Below are positions 6,278 through 14,483 of a stretch of DNA of 14,552 bases, in pieces (position 1 is the first letter of the stretch; every line of letters starts with the position of its first letter). Made by a program: the position numbers and the translations under genes. The DNA lies in the NCBI GenBank assembly GCA_964510315.1, contig CAZEAP010000047.1, positions 1 to 14,552 of the forward strand, in the 5' to 3' direction. The notes beneath the pieces are model-generated. The model was not told where the DNA came from and ran no database searches. It saw nothing but the letters and a program-made list of their open reading frames with translations. The stretch is from CAZEAP01 sp964510315 (GTDB taxonomy: Bacteria; Planctomycetota; Brocadiia; SM23-32).

Positions 6278-9079
6278 TCAGAGGTCGCCGACGGCCGCAG
6301 CGCGTCGCCGCACGCATCGGCGCTCGTCTTCCAGGTACGGGGCGACCAGGTCCTCCACGTCCTCGCCCATGCTGGCGAGGGCCTCCGCGGCGGCCAGGTC
6401 CAGTCGCCAGCGGACGTCAGCGTAGACCGGCCCGAGCCACGGCCCCCCGGCCAGCTTCTGGCGGGTGTCGATGTCGTCCCGCTTCAGGAACTCGCGCACC
6501 GCCGGCGCCGCGGAGGCGTCCCCGATACGGGCGAGAGCCCGGAGGGCGGCCACGTAGGCGTCGGTCGACACGTCGTCGCGAAGCACGTCGATCAGGGCGG
6601 GCACGGCCCGCTGGTCACCGATGCGTCCCAGCAGCACGGCGGCCGTTATCCACGCCGGGGCGCATTGCCGGCCCCCCGCCTCCGGCGGGCGGCGCTGCTG
6701 GAGCGCCTGGAGCAGGGGAGCCGTCGCTTCCGTTGACCTCAGCATAGCCAGGGGCACCGAAGCCCAGAAGCGAACGTCCTCATCCTCGCTGCGGACCGCG
6801 TCGAGCAGTTCGGGCATGGCGGCCTCCCCATGCTGCATCAGCATCCAGACGGCCTCGGGCGGGTCATCCGAGGCAAGCTCATCAACGAGTTCATTCGGCG
6901 GCCTCTGCTCGGGCGCTTCGGGGAAGGCTCCCGGCCAGTGCGGCACGACCTCCCCGCCGGGGTGGCGGTCGGCCTCCGGCGGCCCCAGCGCGCCGGTTGC
7001 GAAGAGGCGCTCCTGGAGTTCGCCGACCGGCAGATCGCCCGGGTCGAATCCAAGTATGACGCAGAGGGCCGCGGCCACGCCGGCCGCCTCGCCGATCCTC
7101 TGCATGTCGCGCATCATGCGCATCTGGTAGTGGGCGTCCTGGGTCAGCGATATCCCACGGCAGGCGAGCAGCAGGTTATCCACGCGGAGCGGGAGCAGAC
7201 ATCGGTAGGGCACCTCGCAACCGAAGTTTTCGCCGCGTTTGCCCAACAGGTACGTGTAGACCACCGCCTGGTCGGTCTCGCTGGCGTAGTCGCGGGCGTG
7301 ATTGTCGAAGTTGGACATCGCGTAGGCGACCACGTCGTCGAACTGCCGCTCCAGCGTCTCATCGGCCAGCGTGAGCGTGTACTCGCCCTCGACCTGGCGT
7401 CCCTGGCGCACGCCGAGGAGCGGAGCGATGAACAGCACGCGGTTCTCCGCGTCGAACTCCCCCCTGCGGTAGAAATTGAGCGCCTTGCGGCGGGCCCTCG
7501 TCAGGTCGAAGACGTCATCCGGGTCGCAGTATCCGGCGTCGAAGTTCAGGTGGCGCAGACGGCCATCCTCGGTCAGAACGCTGCCCGAGAGGGTGTAAGG
7601 GTGCAGCGCGCCGTCGCCCTCGCGGCCGTAGCGGAACGGGGCTCCGGCCATGGCGGCGACGTCGGCGTCCCCGGTGCAGTCGACGAACTGCTCGGCCGGA
7701 CAGGTCAGGAGGCCGTCCGGCCCCACGGCGCGGACCGCTTGTATTCGGCTGGAACGGTGCCTGCCCTCCTCGCCGCCGGTCTCCTCGGCGGCGACGCCGA
7801 AGACGGTGGTGTTGACCATCGGTCGCACGCCCACCTCCAGGAGCATCCGCAGGGAGGCCAGCCACTTCGCGACGGGGTGGAAGCCCCCGAACCGCCCGGC
7901 GGGCGCCACGAGGGACGCCATCTCCTCGGTGCGGGCGTCGAGCGAATCCTGCAGTCCGCCGGCGACACCGTAGAAGTATCCGTGGATGTTCCCGCCGGTC
8001 CCGATGCCCCCCAGGACGGGGGTGGCTTCGATCAGCAGCGTGTCGGCCCCCTCGCGGGCGGCCGCCAGCGCGGCCAGGACGCCGGCGGTGCCCCCGCCGC
8101 AGACGGCCACGCTCGCGCCGTGCTCTTCGGCCGGTGCGTCCAGGCGTTCGGCCTCACCCCCGCCGGGCGGGGATTCGACGACTCCGGCCGCGGCTTCCCT
8201 GCCCACGGTTTCCCCCACGCCCAGCAGGCCGGCGAAGGCGTTGCCGCGGAGGTCGACTTCACACCCCCACGGCCCGGCGCCGAAAAGCCCGTCCAGATCG
8301 GCGTGGCGGCGGCCCTCCAGGTCGCCCGCGGACGGTGCCTCCAGGGACATCGCCTCGAAGGCCATCTGCGTGACCAGCGCATCCTCGCAGGCCGGGACCT
8401 GGCCTCGGACAGCTTCCAGGACCTCCGGCACCATCTCCTGGGTTTCCACGGTATGCCGTGTCTCGGCGTCGAACAGCACGCGCGCCTCCCCCGGCCATAC
8501 CGAGGGGACCACGCGCAGAGCCGCACAGCCCTCGGGCGCGCTGGGCTCCACCGGCTCGCTGAGGTTCGCGACGTTGTTCATGATGAGGCCGTAGCGCAGA
8601 GCGGGCGGTATGGCCTCAAAGCTGGACCCCGCACAGCGCCACAGAACGCCCGCCGGGGTCGCGTCCACCACGGCGCCCGCGCGGAGTTGGATTTCCCCGG
8701 ACTTCCCGGCCACCACGACGCCCCTCGCCGCCCCGCCGGCCGCCAGCAGCGCCACGGGTCGCACGTGGTAAAGCACCTCCAGTCCGGCCTCGGCCGCCAT
8801 GCTGTCCAGCGTCAGCTCCAGCACGGCGCTGTCGAGCAGGCCGTTCCCGCGCGCGCCTTTGGCGTCCACCGCGTCGGCCACTTCCTTCACGAGTCCCTGC
8901 GGTTCGGGCGGAAGCGCGTTCTGGAAGGTCCAGACACCCTCCCAGCCGAGCACCGGATGGGCGCCGGCCAACAGCGTGCTGAGTCCCGCGCGTGCACAGG
9001 TGAGGCCGGCGGCGAAGCCGCTCAGCCCGCCTCCCACTACCACAACGTCGTATTCACCGCGATGGTCTTCTGTCATCAT
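6278..9079 (-). CDS. Tandem FAD-dependent oxidoreductase with C-terminal HEAT repeats
   Basis: The 933-residue product has three parts. Module 1 (about 9-300) opens with a Rossmann motif DVVVVGGGLSGFAAG (Gly16-Gly21) and closes with NAFAGLLGVGETVG, an FAD-contact pattern. Module 2 (about 321-690) has a second Rossmann motif VAVCGGGTAGVLAAL (Gly328-Gly333), VLGGIGTGGN, DCTGDADVAAMAG (467-479) and LLLACRGISLTQDAH, as in the FAD_oxidored family. Residues about 735-930 are HEAT-like helix pairs (AVPALIDVLRDD, ALRALARIGD). It is probably a flavin oxidoreductase; its substrate is unknown. FAD_oxidored proteins often lie near sulfatases and glycosidases in Planctomycetes-like genomes. The start is uncertain: ATG at 9079 or 9076 fits the Rossmann fold best, with a weak GGGCGGG upstream; the frame is open to 9238 but the extension looks non-coding. 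The region 9080-9315 holds no other gene. Confidence 0.88.
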   Translation of the reverse strand: MMTEDHRGEYDVVVVGGGLSGFAAGLTCARAGLSTLLAGAHPVLGWEGVWTFQNALPPEPQGLVKEVADAVDAKGARGNGLLDSAVLELTLDSMAAEAGLEVLYHVRPVALLAAGGAARGVVVAGKSGEIQLRAGAVVDATPAGVLWRCAGSSFEAIPPALRYGLIMNNVANLSEPVEPSAPEGCAALRVVPSVWPGEARVLFDAETRHTVETQEMVPEVLEAVRGQVPACEDALVTQMAFEAMSLEAPSAGDLEGRRHADLDGLFGAGPWGCEVDLRGNAFAGLLGVGETVGREAAAGVVESPPGGGEAERLDAPAEEHGASVAVCGGGTAGVLAALAAAREGADTLLIEATPVLGGIGTGGNIHGYFYGVAGGLQDSLDARTEEMASLVAPAGRFGGFHPVAKWLASLRMLLEVGVRPMVNTTVFGVAAEETGGEEGRHRSSRIQAVRAVGPDGLLTCPAEQFVDCTGDADVAAMAGAPFRYGREGDGALHPYTLSGSVLTEDGRLRHLNFDAGYCDPDDVFDLTRARRKALNFYRRGEFDAENRVLFIAPLLGVRQGRQVEGEYTLTLADETLERQFDDVVAYAMSNFDNHARDYASETDQAVVYTYLLGKRGENFGCEVPYRCLLPLRVDNLLLACRGISLTQDAHYQMRMMRDMQRIGEAAGVAAALCVILGFDPGDLPVGELQERLFATGALGPPEADRHPGGEVVPHWPGAFPEAPEQRPPNELVDELASDDPPEAVWMLMQHGEAAMPELLDAVRSEDEDVRFWASVPLAMLRSTEATAPLLQALQQRRPPEAGGRQCAPAWITAAVLLGRIGDQRAVPALIDVLRDDVSTDAYVAALRALARIGDASAAPAVREFLKRDDIDTRQKLAGGPWLGPVYADVRWRLDLAAAEALASMGEDVEDLVAPYLEDERRCVRRRAAAVGDL

Positions 9080-9203
9080 CCGGTTCCCGCCCTGTAGTCC
9101 CACGTTGGAAAGCCCGTCCGGGCGCGGCATTCTACCGGCCCCGGCCGGGCCGGGCAAACAGCAGACCCGGGGCGGTTCCTCCGGCGCGCATTCGGCGGGA
9201 GTA

Positions 9204-9218
9204 GTGTTTTGACAACAC
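9204..9218. promoter_or_regulatory. Small inverted repeat upstream of the FAD protein
   Basis: GTGTT-TTGAC-AACAC is a perfect 5-bp inverted repeat about 125 bp before the FAD protein start. It could be an operator, but a match this short may be chance. Confidence 0.2.
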
Positions 9219-9315
9219 GCGTCGTGAGAGATCGACACGAAGTCTCAACACGCCCCCCGGCGGCGCGCCGGCGCAGGTAGGACGCCGCTCGAAGGCGACA
9301 AGCGAAACGCCGGCA

Positions 9316-10788
9316 CTACGCAGGTTCCCGTCCGGCCAGCCACGCCTCGACACGCTCCTCGTCCTCATCGGTCCAGGGGTCGGCCTCGGCGGCTTCGACC
9401 CCGTCCCAACCGCTGAATATCCGGGCCATGCTTTCCCGGTACGTACCGGCGTCGAGCTGGCCCTGCCGCCAGTGGCGGAAGCTTTGGCGGTCGTACTCCT
9501 TCACACGGGCGTCGACGGCCTCGTAGTCCACCAGCCGCCGGAGGGCGGAGTCCATGTTGGTGACCACCTCCGGGCGCTTCCCCGCCAGGTCGCTCACCTC
9601 CCACGGGTCATCGTCCAGGTTGAAGAGCTGCGGGTCGAAGCCGGGGTAGGCGACGTACTTCCAGGGGCCGAGGCGCAGCATGAACGCCCCGGTCCGGCTG
9701 GAGGAACCATGGAACTCCGCGAACGCGCGGTCGGGGCGCGCCGGGCCCTCCCCGCCCAGCTCCGGGAGCAGCGATTCACCGTCCAGACGCCCCTCGCGGG
9801 GTAGCCCGGCGAGGTTGGTCACGGTGGGATGCAGGTGGATCAAGGAGGTCAGGGTCTCGACTTGCCGCCCCTGCTGGACTCCCGGCCCGGCGACGATGAG
9901 GGGAACGCGGGCGGACGGTTCGTAGTGACACATCTTGTAGAACTGGTCGTGCTCCATGTTCATCTCGCCGTGATCGCTGGTGAAGAACACGAGCGTGGTC
10001 TCCGCGAGACCCGTCCGCTCGACGGCGTCCAGCACGCGCCCGAGCATGGCGTCGACCTCCGCCACCATGCCGAAGTAGATCCGTCGGACGAGGCGCATCG
10101 TTCGCTCGTCCAGCCCGTGCATCCAGTTCTTCTTCAGTTGCATCAGCTCCATCACCGGGTGGCCCGATTCGTCCGGCGGGGGCAGCCGAACCGCGTCGGG
10201 GTCTATCCGGTCCAGGTAGCGCCGTGAGGTGCAGAACCGCGGGTGGGGCTGGTTGAGGCCGAGGTAGAGCAGGAAGGGCGCTTGCTCTCCGCCGCGTTCG
10301 CCCAGCCAGTCGACGGCCCGGTCCACGTTCCGCCAGTCGTGCTCCGCCACGCGTTCACGATCCTCCTCGATGACTTGCGGGCCGGGCATGCGATACTCCG
10401 GCCGCCGGATGCCCGCCGCGCGGGTCCAGGGAGTTACGCGGGCACGGACGGTGTGATGGCCGGAGACGTAATCCGTCTTCCCAAAGGTCTCCACCCCGTA
10501 GCCGGCATCGGCGAGCTTCGTCAGGAAGGTCGTCTCGCCCGGTTCGAGGCCCTTGTAGTTGTTCCAGCCCTCGCAGTGGTGGGTGAAGCGGCCGCTGAAC
10601 ATGCTGGAGCGTGAGGGGCAGCAGACGGGGTTGTTGCAGTACATGTTCCTGAACAAGACGCCCCGCTCCGCCAGCCGGTCCATGTTCGGTGTGGCGCCCC
10701 GCATGGCCGGATGGCCCATGCAGCCCATGGCTCGCCCGTCCTGGCTGTCGGTCTGCACGATGACGATGTTGGCTCTTCGTTCGCTCAC
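9316..10788 (-). CDS. Formylglycine-dependent sulfatase 2
   Basis: The 490-residue product is a second sulfatase, quite different from sulfatase 1. It shows NIVIVQTDSQDGR with Asp14 near the metal site, the modification motif C56-C-P-S-R60 followed by SSMFSGR, GKTDY with Lys104, QPHPRF around His182, and FFTSDHGEMNMEHDQFYK with Asp272/His273. The C-terminus has the usual PWKYVAYPGFDPQLFNLDDDPWE strand that closes the second domain. The GTG at 10788 is chosen because the sulfatase fold begins within seven residues; the frame is open to 11025, but that extension is Pro/Arg-rich. No signal peptide is visible. It lies upstream of the FAD protein on the same strand, about 236 bp away, so cotranscription is possible. 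Confidence 0.92.
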   Translation of the reverse strand: MSERRANIVIVQTDSQDGRAMGCMGHPAMRGATPNMDRLAERGVLFRNMYCNNPVCCPSRSSMFSGRFTHHCEGWNNYKGLEPGETTFLTKLADAGYGVETFGKTDYVSGHHTVRARVTPWTRAAGIRRPEYRMPGPQVIEEDRERVAEHDWRNVDRAVDWLGERGGEQAPFLLYLGLNQPHPRFCTSRRYLDRIDPDAVRLPPPDESGHPVMELMQLKKNWMHGLDERTMRLVRRIYFGMVAEVDAMLGRVLDAVERTGLAETTLVFFTSDHGEMNMEHDQFYKMCHYEPSARVPLIVAGPGVQQGRQVETLTSLIHLHPTVTNLAGLPREGRLDGESLLPELGGEGPARPDRAFAEFHGSSSRTGAFMLRLGPWKYVAYPGFDPQLFNLDDDPWEVSDLAGKRPEVVTNMDSALRRLVDYEAVDARVKEYDRQSFRHWRQGQLDAGTYRESMARIFSGWDGVEAAEADPWTDEDEERVEAWLAGREPA

Positions 10789-10859
10789 GGCGTTCTTCGC
10801 TCCGTTCAGTGATTCTTGTGCGGGCCCCGCGCCCGGAAGTGCGCCTCGGGGCCACGTTA

Positions 10860-11546
10860 ATGGGCCGGCCTTGGCCTCGCAAGGTTCCCCCGCGTATTGG
10901 CGACGCCGGCGTGACGCAAGGCCCCCATCCGCTCGCGGTGGGCTTGCGGGTACGCCCGGAGGACCTGGACAAGTCCATCCGTCAGCGCGCGGCCGAAGGC
11001 TCACTGCGGGTCGAGTTCGATCCATCCGAGGGGGCGCCCGGCCGACGGCTGTTCCTCTTCGTCGAAGGCGAGACCCTCCGGATATGCTCCGGGGGTCACC
11101 CCGCGGCGCCGGTCATCGGGGTGCTGGGGGTGCTGTTCGGCGCGGCCATAGTTGCCTCGGGCCCGCTTGGGATTGGCCCACTGCAGTCGATTCCGATTGC
11201 GCTGGGCGGAGCGGCCGTGGTCGTCGGCGCCGCCATCTGCGGCTGGTTCTTCCTCGGCACGGAGGAGCTGCTGGTCTCCCCCTCGGAGGTGCAGAAGCAC
11301 TACCGCCTGCCGTGGGCCACCTGGGCCGAGAAGAGAGTGCGGGCGGACGAGGCCGAGGAGGTGGTCATCGGCAAGGTCGGCGGGCAGAAGAACTTGAAAG
11401 CGGTCCACGTGACCTCCGACAGCGACACCGTCACCTTCGGCACGTCCCTCTCCGAAGAGCAGCGCCGCTGGGTGAGAAATTGCGTCGTCGCCGTCATCAG
11501 CGCGCCGGGCCCCGGGGAGCAGGGGGCGGACCGACTTACGGGTTGA
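10860..11546 (+). CDS. Two-helix membrane protein of unknown function
   Basis: I do not recognise the family. From the ATG at 10860 the product has 228 residues: a soluble N-terminal part with RVRPEDLDKSIRQ (31-43), two hydrophobic helices at about 82-101 and 110-133 with a short Gly/Pro turn between them, then a soluble C-terminal part with TEELLVSPSEVQKHYRLPWATW and repeated beta-like stretches (EEVVIGKV, AVHVTSD, TVTFGTSLS) ending in a helix. This layout resembles bacterial PH-like (DUF) membrane proteins. Both termini probably face the same side. The start is uncertain: GTG at 10809, ATG at 10860 and GTG at 10911 or 10938 all lack a strong ribosome-binding site. It is divergent from sulfatase 2. 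Its end overlaps by about 11 bp the extended frame of the glycosidase-like gene. Confidence 0.7.
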   Translation: MGRPWPRKVPPRIGDAGVTQGPHPLAVGLRVRPEDLDKSIRQRAAEGSLRVEFDPSEGAPGRRLFLFVEGETLRICSGGHPAAPVIGVLGVLFGAAIVASGPLGIGPLQSIPIALGGAAVVVGAAICGWFFLGTEELLVSPSEVQKHYRLPWATWAEKRVRADEAEEVVIGKVGGQKNLKAVHVTSDSDTVTFGTSLSEEQRRWVRNCVVAVISAPGPGEQGADRLTG

Positions 11547-11691
11547 CGGTGAGCACGTGGTCGCCCCGTCCTTCGAATTCGACGTACCACCATCCCTCGG
11601 CTTCGGTCGTCTGCGTCTTCACTTCCCCGCCGGCGGTGTGCTGGATTGTGCAGGCTCCCGGCGGCGAGTCGAAGGCCGCCACGTTCTTGCC
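11536..11691 (-). pseudogene. In-frame continuation of the glycosidase-like gene beyond its stop
   Basis: Reading on past the TAA at 11692-11694 in the same frame gives 51 sense codons and a second TAA at 11536-11538. The peptide includes KNVAAFDSPPG, TTEAEGWWYVEFEGRG and ends DHVLTVNP, which reads as the closing strands of a beta-sandwich. Forty-three of 51 third positions are G or C by hand count, like the gene before it. I infer that the full-length ancestor had about 774 residues and that the first TAA is a nonsense change, a base-call error, or a readthrough site. No start codon or ribosome-binding site suggests separate translation. Confidence 0.7.
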
Positions 11692-13860
11692 TTATGCCTC
11701 GACGTGGTAGAGCACCGATTCGTCGCGCCGCTCAACGTCGCGGAGCCGCACGGTCGACCAGACGAGCCGCGGCTCGCGCTCGGCCTCCTCTCCCATCCGG
11801 ACGCGGACCTGGCCGCCGTCCTCCAGCCGGTCGTCCGGCACCTGCAGGCTGTTGGGCAGCTCCCGTCCGTCGACGTCCACCCCTCCGATCGGGCCGTCGC
11901 CTTCGAAGCGAAAGGTGATCGTGGAGCCCCGGTAGCGGTAACCCTCGATGCCGGCGATCAGGTGGTTCGACCGGAGCGCCAGCCCGAACGGGAGTGGATA
12001 GAGGGCGCGGCTGACCATGGCGACCTGCATCAGCGCCGCGGCGAACAGTTGCGGCCGGTTGTCGTGGTAGCTGCCGTCGGGGCAGTTGACGTCCTCGATC
12101 GGCGCGCCGGCCATCTGCAGGAAGCGGCCCGCCCGCCGCACCTGGGGCAGATAGAGGTCGAGGAAATCCTCCAGGTTTCCCGACCCGAAATGGGCGGGGT
12201 CCTGGGCGACGATGCAGTTGAGCATCTGGTGGACGAAGCGCTCCTGCCCTTCCTTCACCGAGGTCAGGTCGTAGCGGGGGCTGTTGCGCACCAGTTCGGG
12301 AACGTCCGTCGGGTCGGGAACGAAGCAGGCGCCGGGCGGATAGTGCGGCGGTTTGGGGTCACGGGCGGTGCTGCCGTCCTCCAGCTCGTAGATCGCCGAG
12401 AAGCGGGGTTCGGAGCGGCATTCCTCCAGGAAGGGCCGGAGCCCGCGGGCCTTGCGGACCAGCTCCTCGGCCCCATCGCCGTCCATCATCGCGGCCAGCA
12501 TGAGGTAGGTATTGTAGGCCATGACGTTGGCCTGGAAGCCGTAGATGCGGGTGATGGCCTTCCCCTGGAAGGAGGGCGCGGAGGTGCTCTGTGGGCAGCC
12601 GACGGCTTCGTCCCAGCCGTAATCGTAGCTGCCCTTCACCGGGTTCTCTCCCCGGTACCAGGTGCCGAAGGCGCCGCAGTCGGGCTCCCAGCAGTTGCGC
12701 TCCAGCCAGTCCAGCGACGACAGGAGGTTCTCAAGGTAGCGGCCCCCGGCGAACTCGCGCGAGCCGGTGCGCGTCCAGTGCGCGAAGGCGCTCCAGGCGG
12801 CGAAGTAGGTGCCCCACTCCTCCTGCTTGCTGATCCTGCCGTTGACCAGTTGACCGTAGTAACGCCCCGGCACGGGCCCCTCGGTCTCGGTGGGGTTGCT
12901 CAGCTCGAACCGGGTCCAGCGTTCCAGGTATTCCGGCCAGCCGCAGTGCGCCGCGTGGACGGCCGTCAGCGCGCCGTCCATGTGCCAGATGAGATAGTAG
13001 AGGGAGCGGAGGGCCGCCGGAATGGCCCCGCCGTAGTCGGCGCAGGAGAGCATGATCCGTTTGTTCAGCTCGTACTGCTCCTGCCAGTCGGGCCGGTCGC
13101 GGAAAGCCACGCGGCCGGGGGCGGTGTGCCGCTCGACGGCCGCCTCGTTCCGCGCGTCGAGTTCGTCCACCGGCAGAGCCGCCAGGGGGGCGAACTCCTC
13201 GGCCGGGCGCTCCCAGAGCATCTCGCCCCCGATCAGCAGGGGCTGCCCCGGCCGCAGGGACAGCCGGGCGTAGGTGCTGCGCCCGCGGTCCACCGAACGC
13301 TGATGCCGGAATGCGCCCCCGTCCGGCCCGGCGACGGCGGCAAACTCGAGCATGTGCCCCCGGTCGGGATGAAGCGTGACGAAGCGCGCCCCTGTGCGTT
13401 CGCGGGGGGTGTCCGCCTTGTCGGATTTGAAGTCCACGATCGCCTCACTCTCGAACCACAGCAGGACGCCGGGATGCTCGGCGAGGGCGATTACGTGGAC
13501 GCGCTGGTCCGCGTAGTGGAGCACGGAGTGGAAGGGATCGTAGTCGCAGCCCCGGTACTCAGCGGGGCTCAGGTCGGGCAGGGCGATGCGGTCGAAGATC
13601 CGGGTGTGGTCGTCCCGGTTGCTGAAGTTGCGCAGCCCGTAGTGGACCGATTTCCGGGCCTGGGGGGATATCCACAGTTCCAGCCGCGATTGGGAGATGT
13701 TGAGGGCGATGCGGATGCCCATCGGGCTGTGCATCAGCACCTGAACGTCGGCGCTGATCCCAACCTCGGTGTTGTAGGAGTCGGCGACGGCGTCACCCCC
13801 TGGTTCGGAGATGGACGTGCTGTTCTCCAGCTCGGAATAGGTTTCCTCGGCGTTGGCCAT
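11692..13860 (-). CDS. (alpha/alpha)6-barrel glycosidase-like protein, stops 51 codons early
   Basis: The 722-residue product appears to be a six-hairpin glycosidase superfamily member. Residues about 35-235 are beta-rich (FWES-like strands such as VLLWFESEAIVDF), 255-630 are helical with aromatic-rich loops (SLYYLIWHMDGA, EEWGTYFAAWSAFAHW, CGAFGTWYRG, YDYGWDEAV at 412-420, NCPDGSYHDNRPQLFAAAL), and 635-722 begin a C-terminal beta-sandwich. Acid residues in GWDEA or HMDGA could be catalytic, but I cannot assign the GH family or substrate. No signal peptide is visible. The ATG at 13860 is chosen over the open frame to 13956 because GGGAG lies 7 nt upstream and a promoter lies at 13928-13956. 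The C-terminus seems cut by a premature TAA; see the continuation entry. Confidence 0.85.
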   Translation of the reverse strand: MANAEETYSELENSTSISEPGGDAVADSYNTEVGISADVQVLMHSPMGIRIALNISQSRLELWISPQARKSVHYGLRNFSNRDDHTRIFDRIALPDLSPAEYRGCDYDPFHSVLHYADQRVHVIALAEHPGVLLWFESEAIVDFKSDKADTPRERTGARFVTLHPDRGHMLEFAAVAGPDGGAFRHQRSVDRGRSTYARLSLRPGQPLLIGGEMLWERPAEEFAPLAALPVDELDARNEAAVERHTAPGRVAFRDRPDWQEQYELNKRIMLSCADYGGAIPAALRSLYYLIWHMDGALTAVHAAHCGWPEYLERWTRFELSNPTETEGPVPGRYYGQLVNGRISKQEEWGTYFAAWSAFAHWTRTGSREFAGGRYLENLLSSLDWLERNCWEPDCGAFGTWYRGENPVKGSYDYGWDEAVGCPQSTSAPSFQGKAITRIYGFQANVMAYNTYLMLAAMMDGDGAEELVRKARGLRPFLEECRSEPRFSAIYELEDGSTARDPKPPHYPPGACFVPDPTDVPELVRNSPRYDLTSVKEGQERFVHQMLNCIVAQDPAHFGSGNLEDFLDLYLPQVRRAGRFLQMAGAPIEDVNCPDGSYHDNRPQLFAAALMQVAMVSRALYPLPFGLALRSNHLIAGIEGYRYRGSTITFRFEGDGPIGGVDVDGRELPNSLQVPDDRLEDGGQVRVRMGEEAEREPRLVWSTVRLRDVERRDESVLYHVEA

Positions 13861-13927
13861 GGCGGGCTCCCGGCGGATGGGAAGGTAAGTTGTTCTGCCG
13901 ATGTTGCGCTCCGGCTTGGGAGCGGCG

Positions 13928-13956
13928 ATTCTACGTGCCCGGCGACCCGACCGCAA
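13928..13956 (-). promoter_or_regulatory. Sigma70-like promoter for the glycosidase-like gene
   Basis: On the minus strand TTGCGG (13956-13951) and TAGAAT (13933-13928) are spaced by 17 bp; the -10 matches consensus at five of six positions. Transcription would start near 13921, about 60 nt before the ATG at 13860. The position also argues that the frame upstream of 13860 is not translated. Confidence 0.55.
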
Positions 13957-13960
13957 GAAC

Positions 13961-13979
13961 GCGCCTCAGCATGACGGCG
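13961..13979 (+). repeat. 19-bp direct repeat, left copy
   Basis: GCGCCTCAGCATGACGGCG occurs here and exactly at 14373-14391. The two copies bracket the 177-bp tandem repeat. Flanking bases on the outer sides do not match. Confidence 0.7.
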
Positions 13980-13983
13980 CGGG

Positions 13984-14337
13984 AGGCGCCCGGCCGATCC
14001 GAGTGCCGATGGATGCTTTCTACAAATCAGTTCCAGAACTTCCGTGGGTCTTCCATCTGTGTTTATCAGTGTTTATCAGTGTCTGGCGTTTTTCGTTTGC
14101 CTTTCGCCTGTCGGGAGTCTTTCATCAGTGTCCGGCCGGAGCGGGAAGGTACGGCGTGGCAGGCGCCCGGCCGATTTGGGTGCCGACGGATGCTTTCTGC
14201 AAATCAGTTCCAGAACTTCTGGCGGTCTCCCATCTGTGTTTATCAGTGTTAATCAGTGTCTGGCGTTTTTCGTTTCCTTTTCGCCTTTCGGGAGTTTTTC
14301 ATCAGTGTCCGGCCGGAGCGGGAAAGTACGGCGTGGC
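13984..14337 (+). repeat. Two tandem 177-bp repeat units
   Basis: Unit 1 (13984-14160) and unit 2 (14161-14337) align with a constant offset of 177 bp at three checked landmarks (AGGCGCCCGG, ATGCTTTC, GCGTGGC), with scattered substitutions between them. Each unit contains three consecutive near-identical 10-mers (ATCTGTGTTT, ATCAGTGTTT or ATCAGTGTTA, ATCAGTGTCT) at about 14054-14083 and 14231-14260, and a fourth ATCAGTGTCC about 50 bp later. Open frames cross the repeat in all readings, which is expected of a repeat with few stops and is not evidence of coding. From memory, similar ATCTGTGTTTATC words recur between genes in Planctomycetes-like genomes. Confidence 0.85.
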
Positions 14338-14372
14338 AGAACGGCGAGATGCGTTCGGCGCCTGGGAATAAG

Positions 14373-14391
14373 GCGCCTCAGCATGACGGCG
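14373..14391 (+). repeat. 19-bp direct repeat, right copy
   Basis: Exact match to 13961-13979; together they flank the 177-bp tandem units. They could be the ends of one composite repeat, or a common dispersed word. Confidence 0.7.
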
Positions 14392-14483
14392 TGCGGTTCG
14401 CGGGCCCTGTCCGCCTCCGTACTGTACTCAGAGTCCATGAAGCCGTCGTTCGTCTATCTGCGTTCCCTTACCGTGGCGTCGTC

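Noticed and set aside
6830..9097. Long plus-strand open frame (755 codons)
   Set aside because: Antisense shadow of the FAD/HEAT protein; low-complexity composition and no recognisable motif.
9080..9238. N-terminal extension of the FAD protein to 9238
   Set aside because: The 53 extra residues are Cys/Pro-rich without homology to flavoproteins; the Rossmann fold begins properly after the ATG at 9079.
10789..11025. N-terminal extension of sulfatase 2
   Set aside because: 79 extra residues are Pro/Arg/Gly-rich and overlap the divergent membrane-protein gene; the sulfatase fold starts right after the GTG at 10788.
11557..13974. Long plus-strand open frame (805 codons)
   Set aside because: Antisense of the glycosidase-like gene, which has a promoter, ribosome-binding site and structured protein. 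Length alone is not evidence at this GC.
13984..14337. Possible CRISPR array
   Set aside because: Only two units of 177 bp with homology throughout; no short repeat/spacer alternation and no cas genes.
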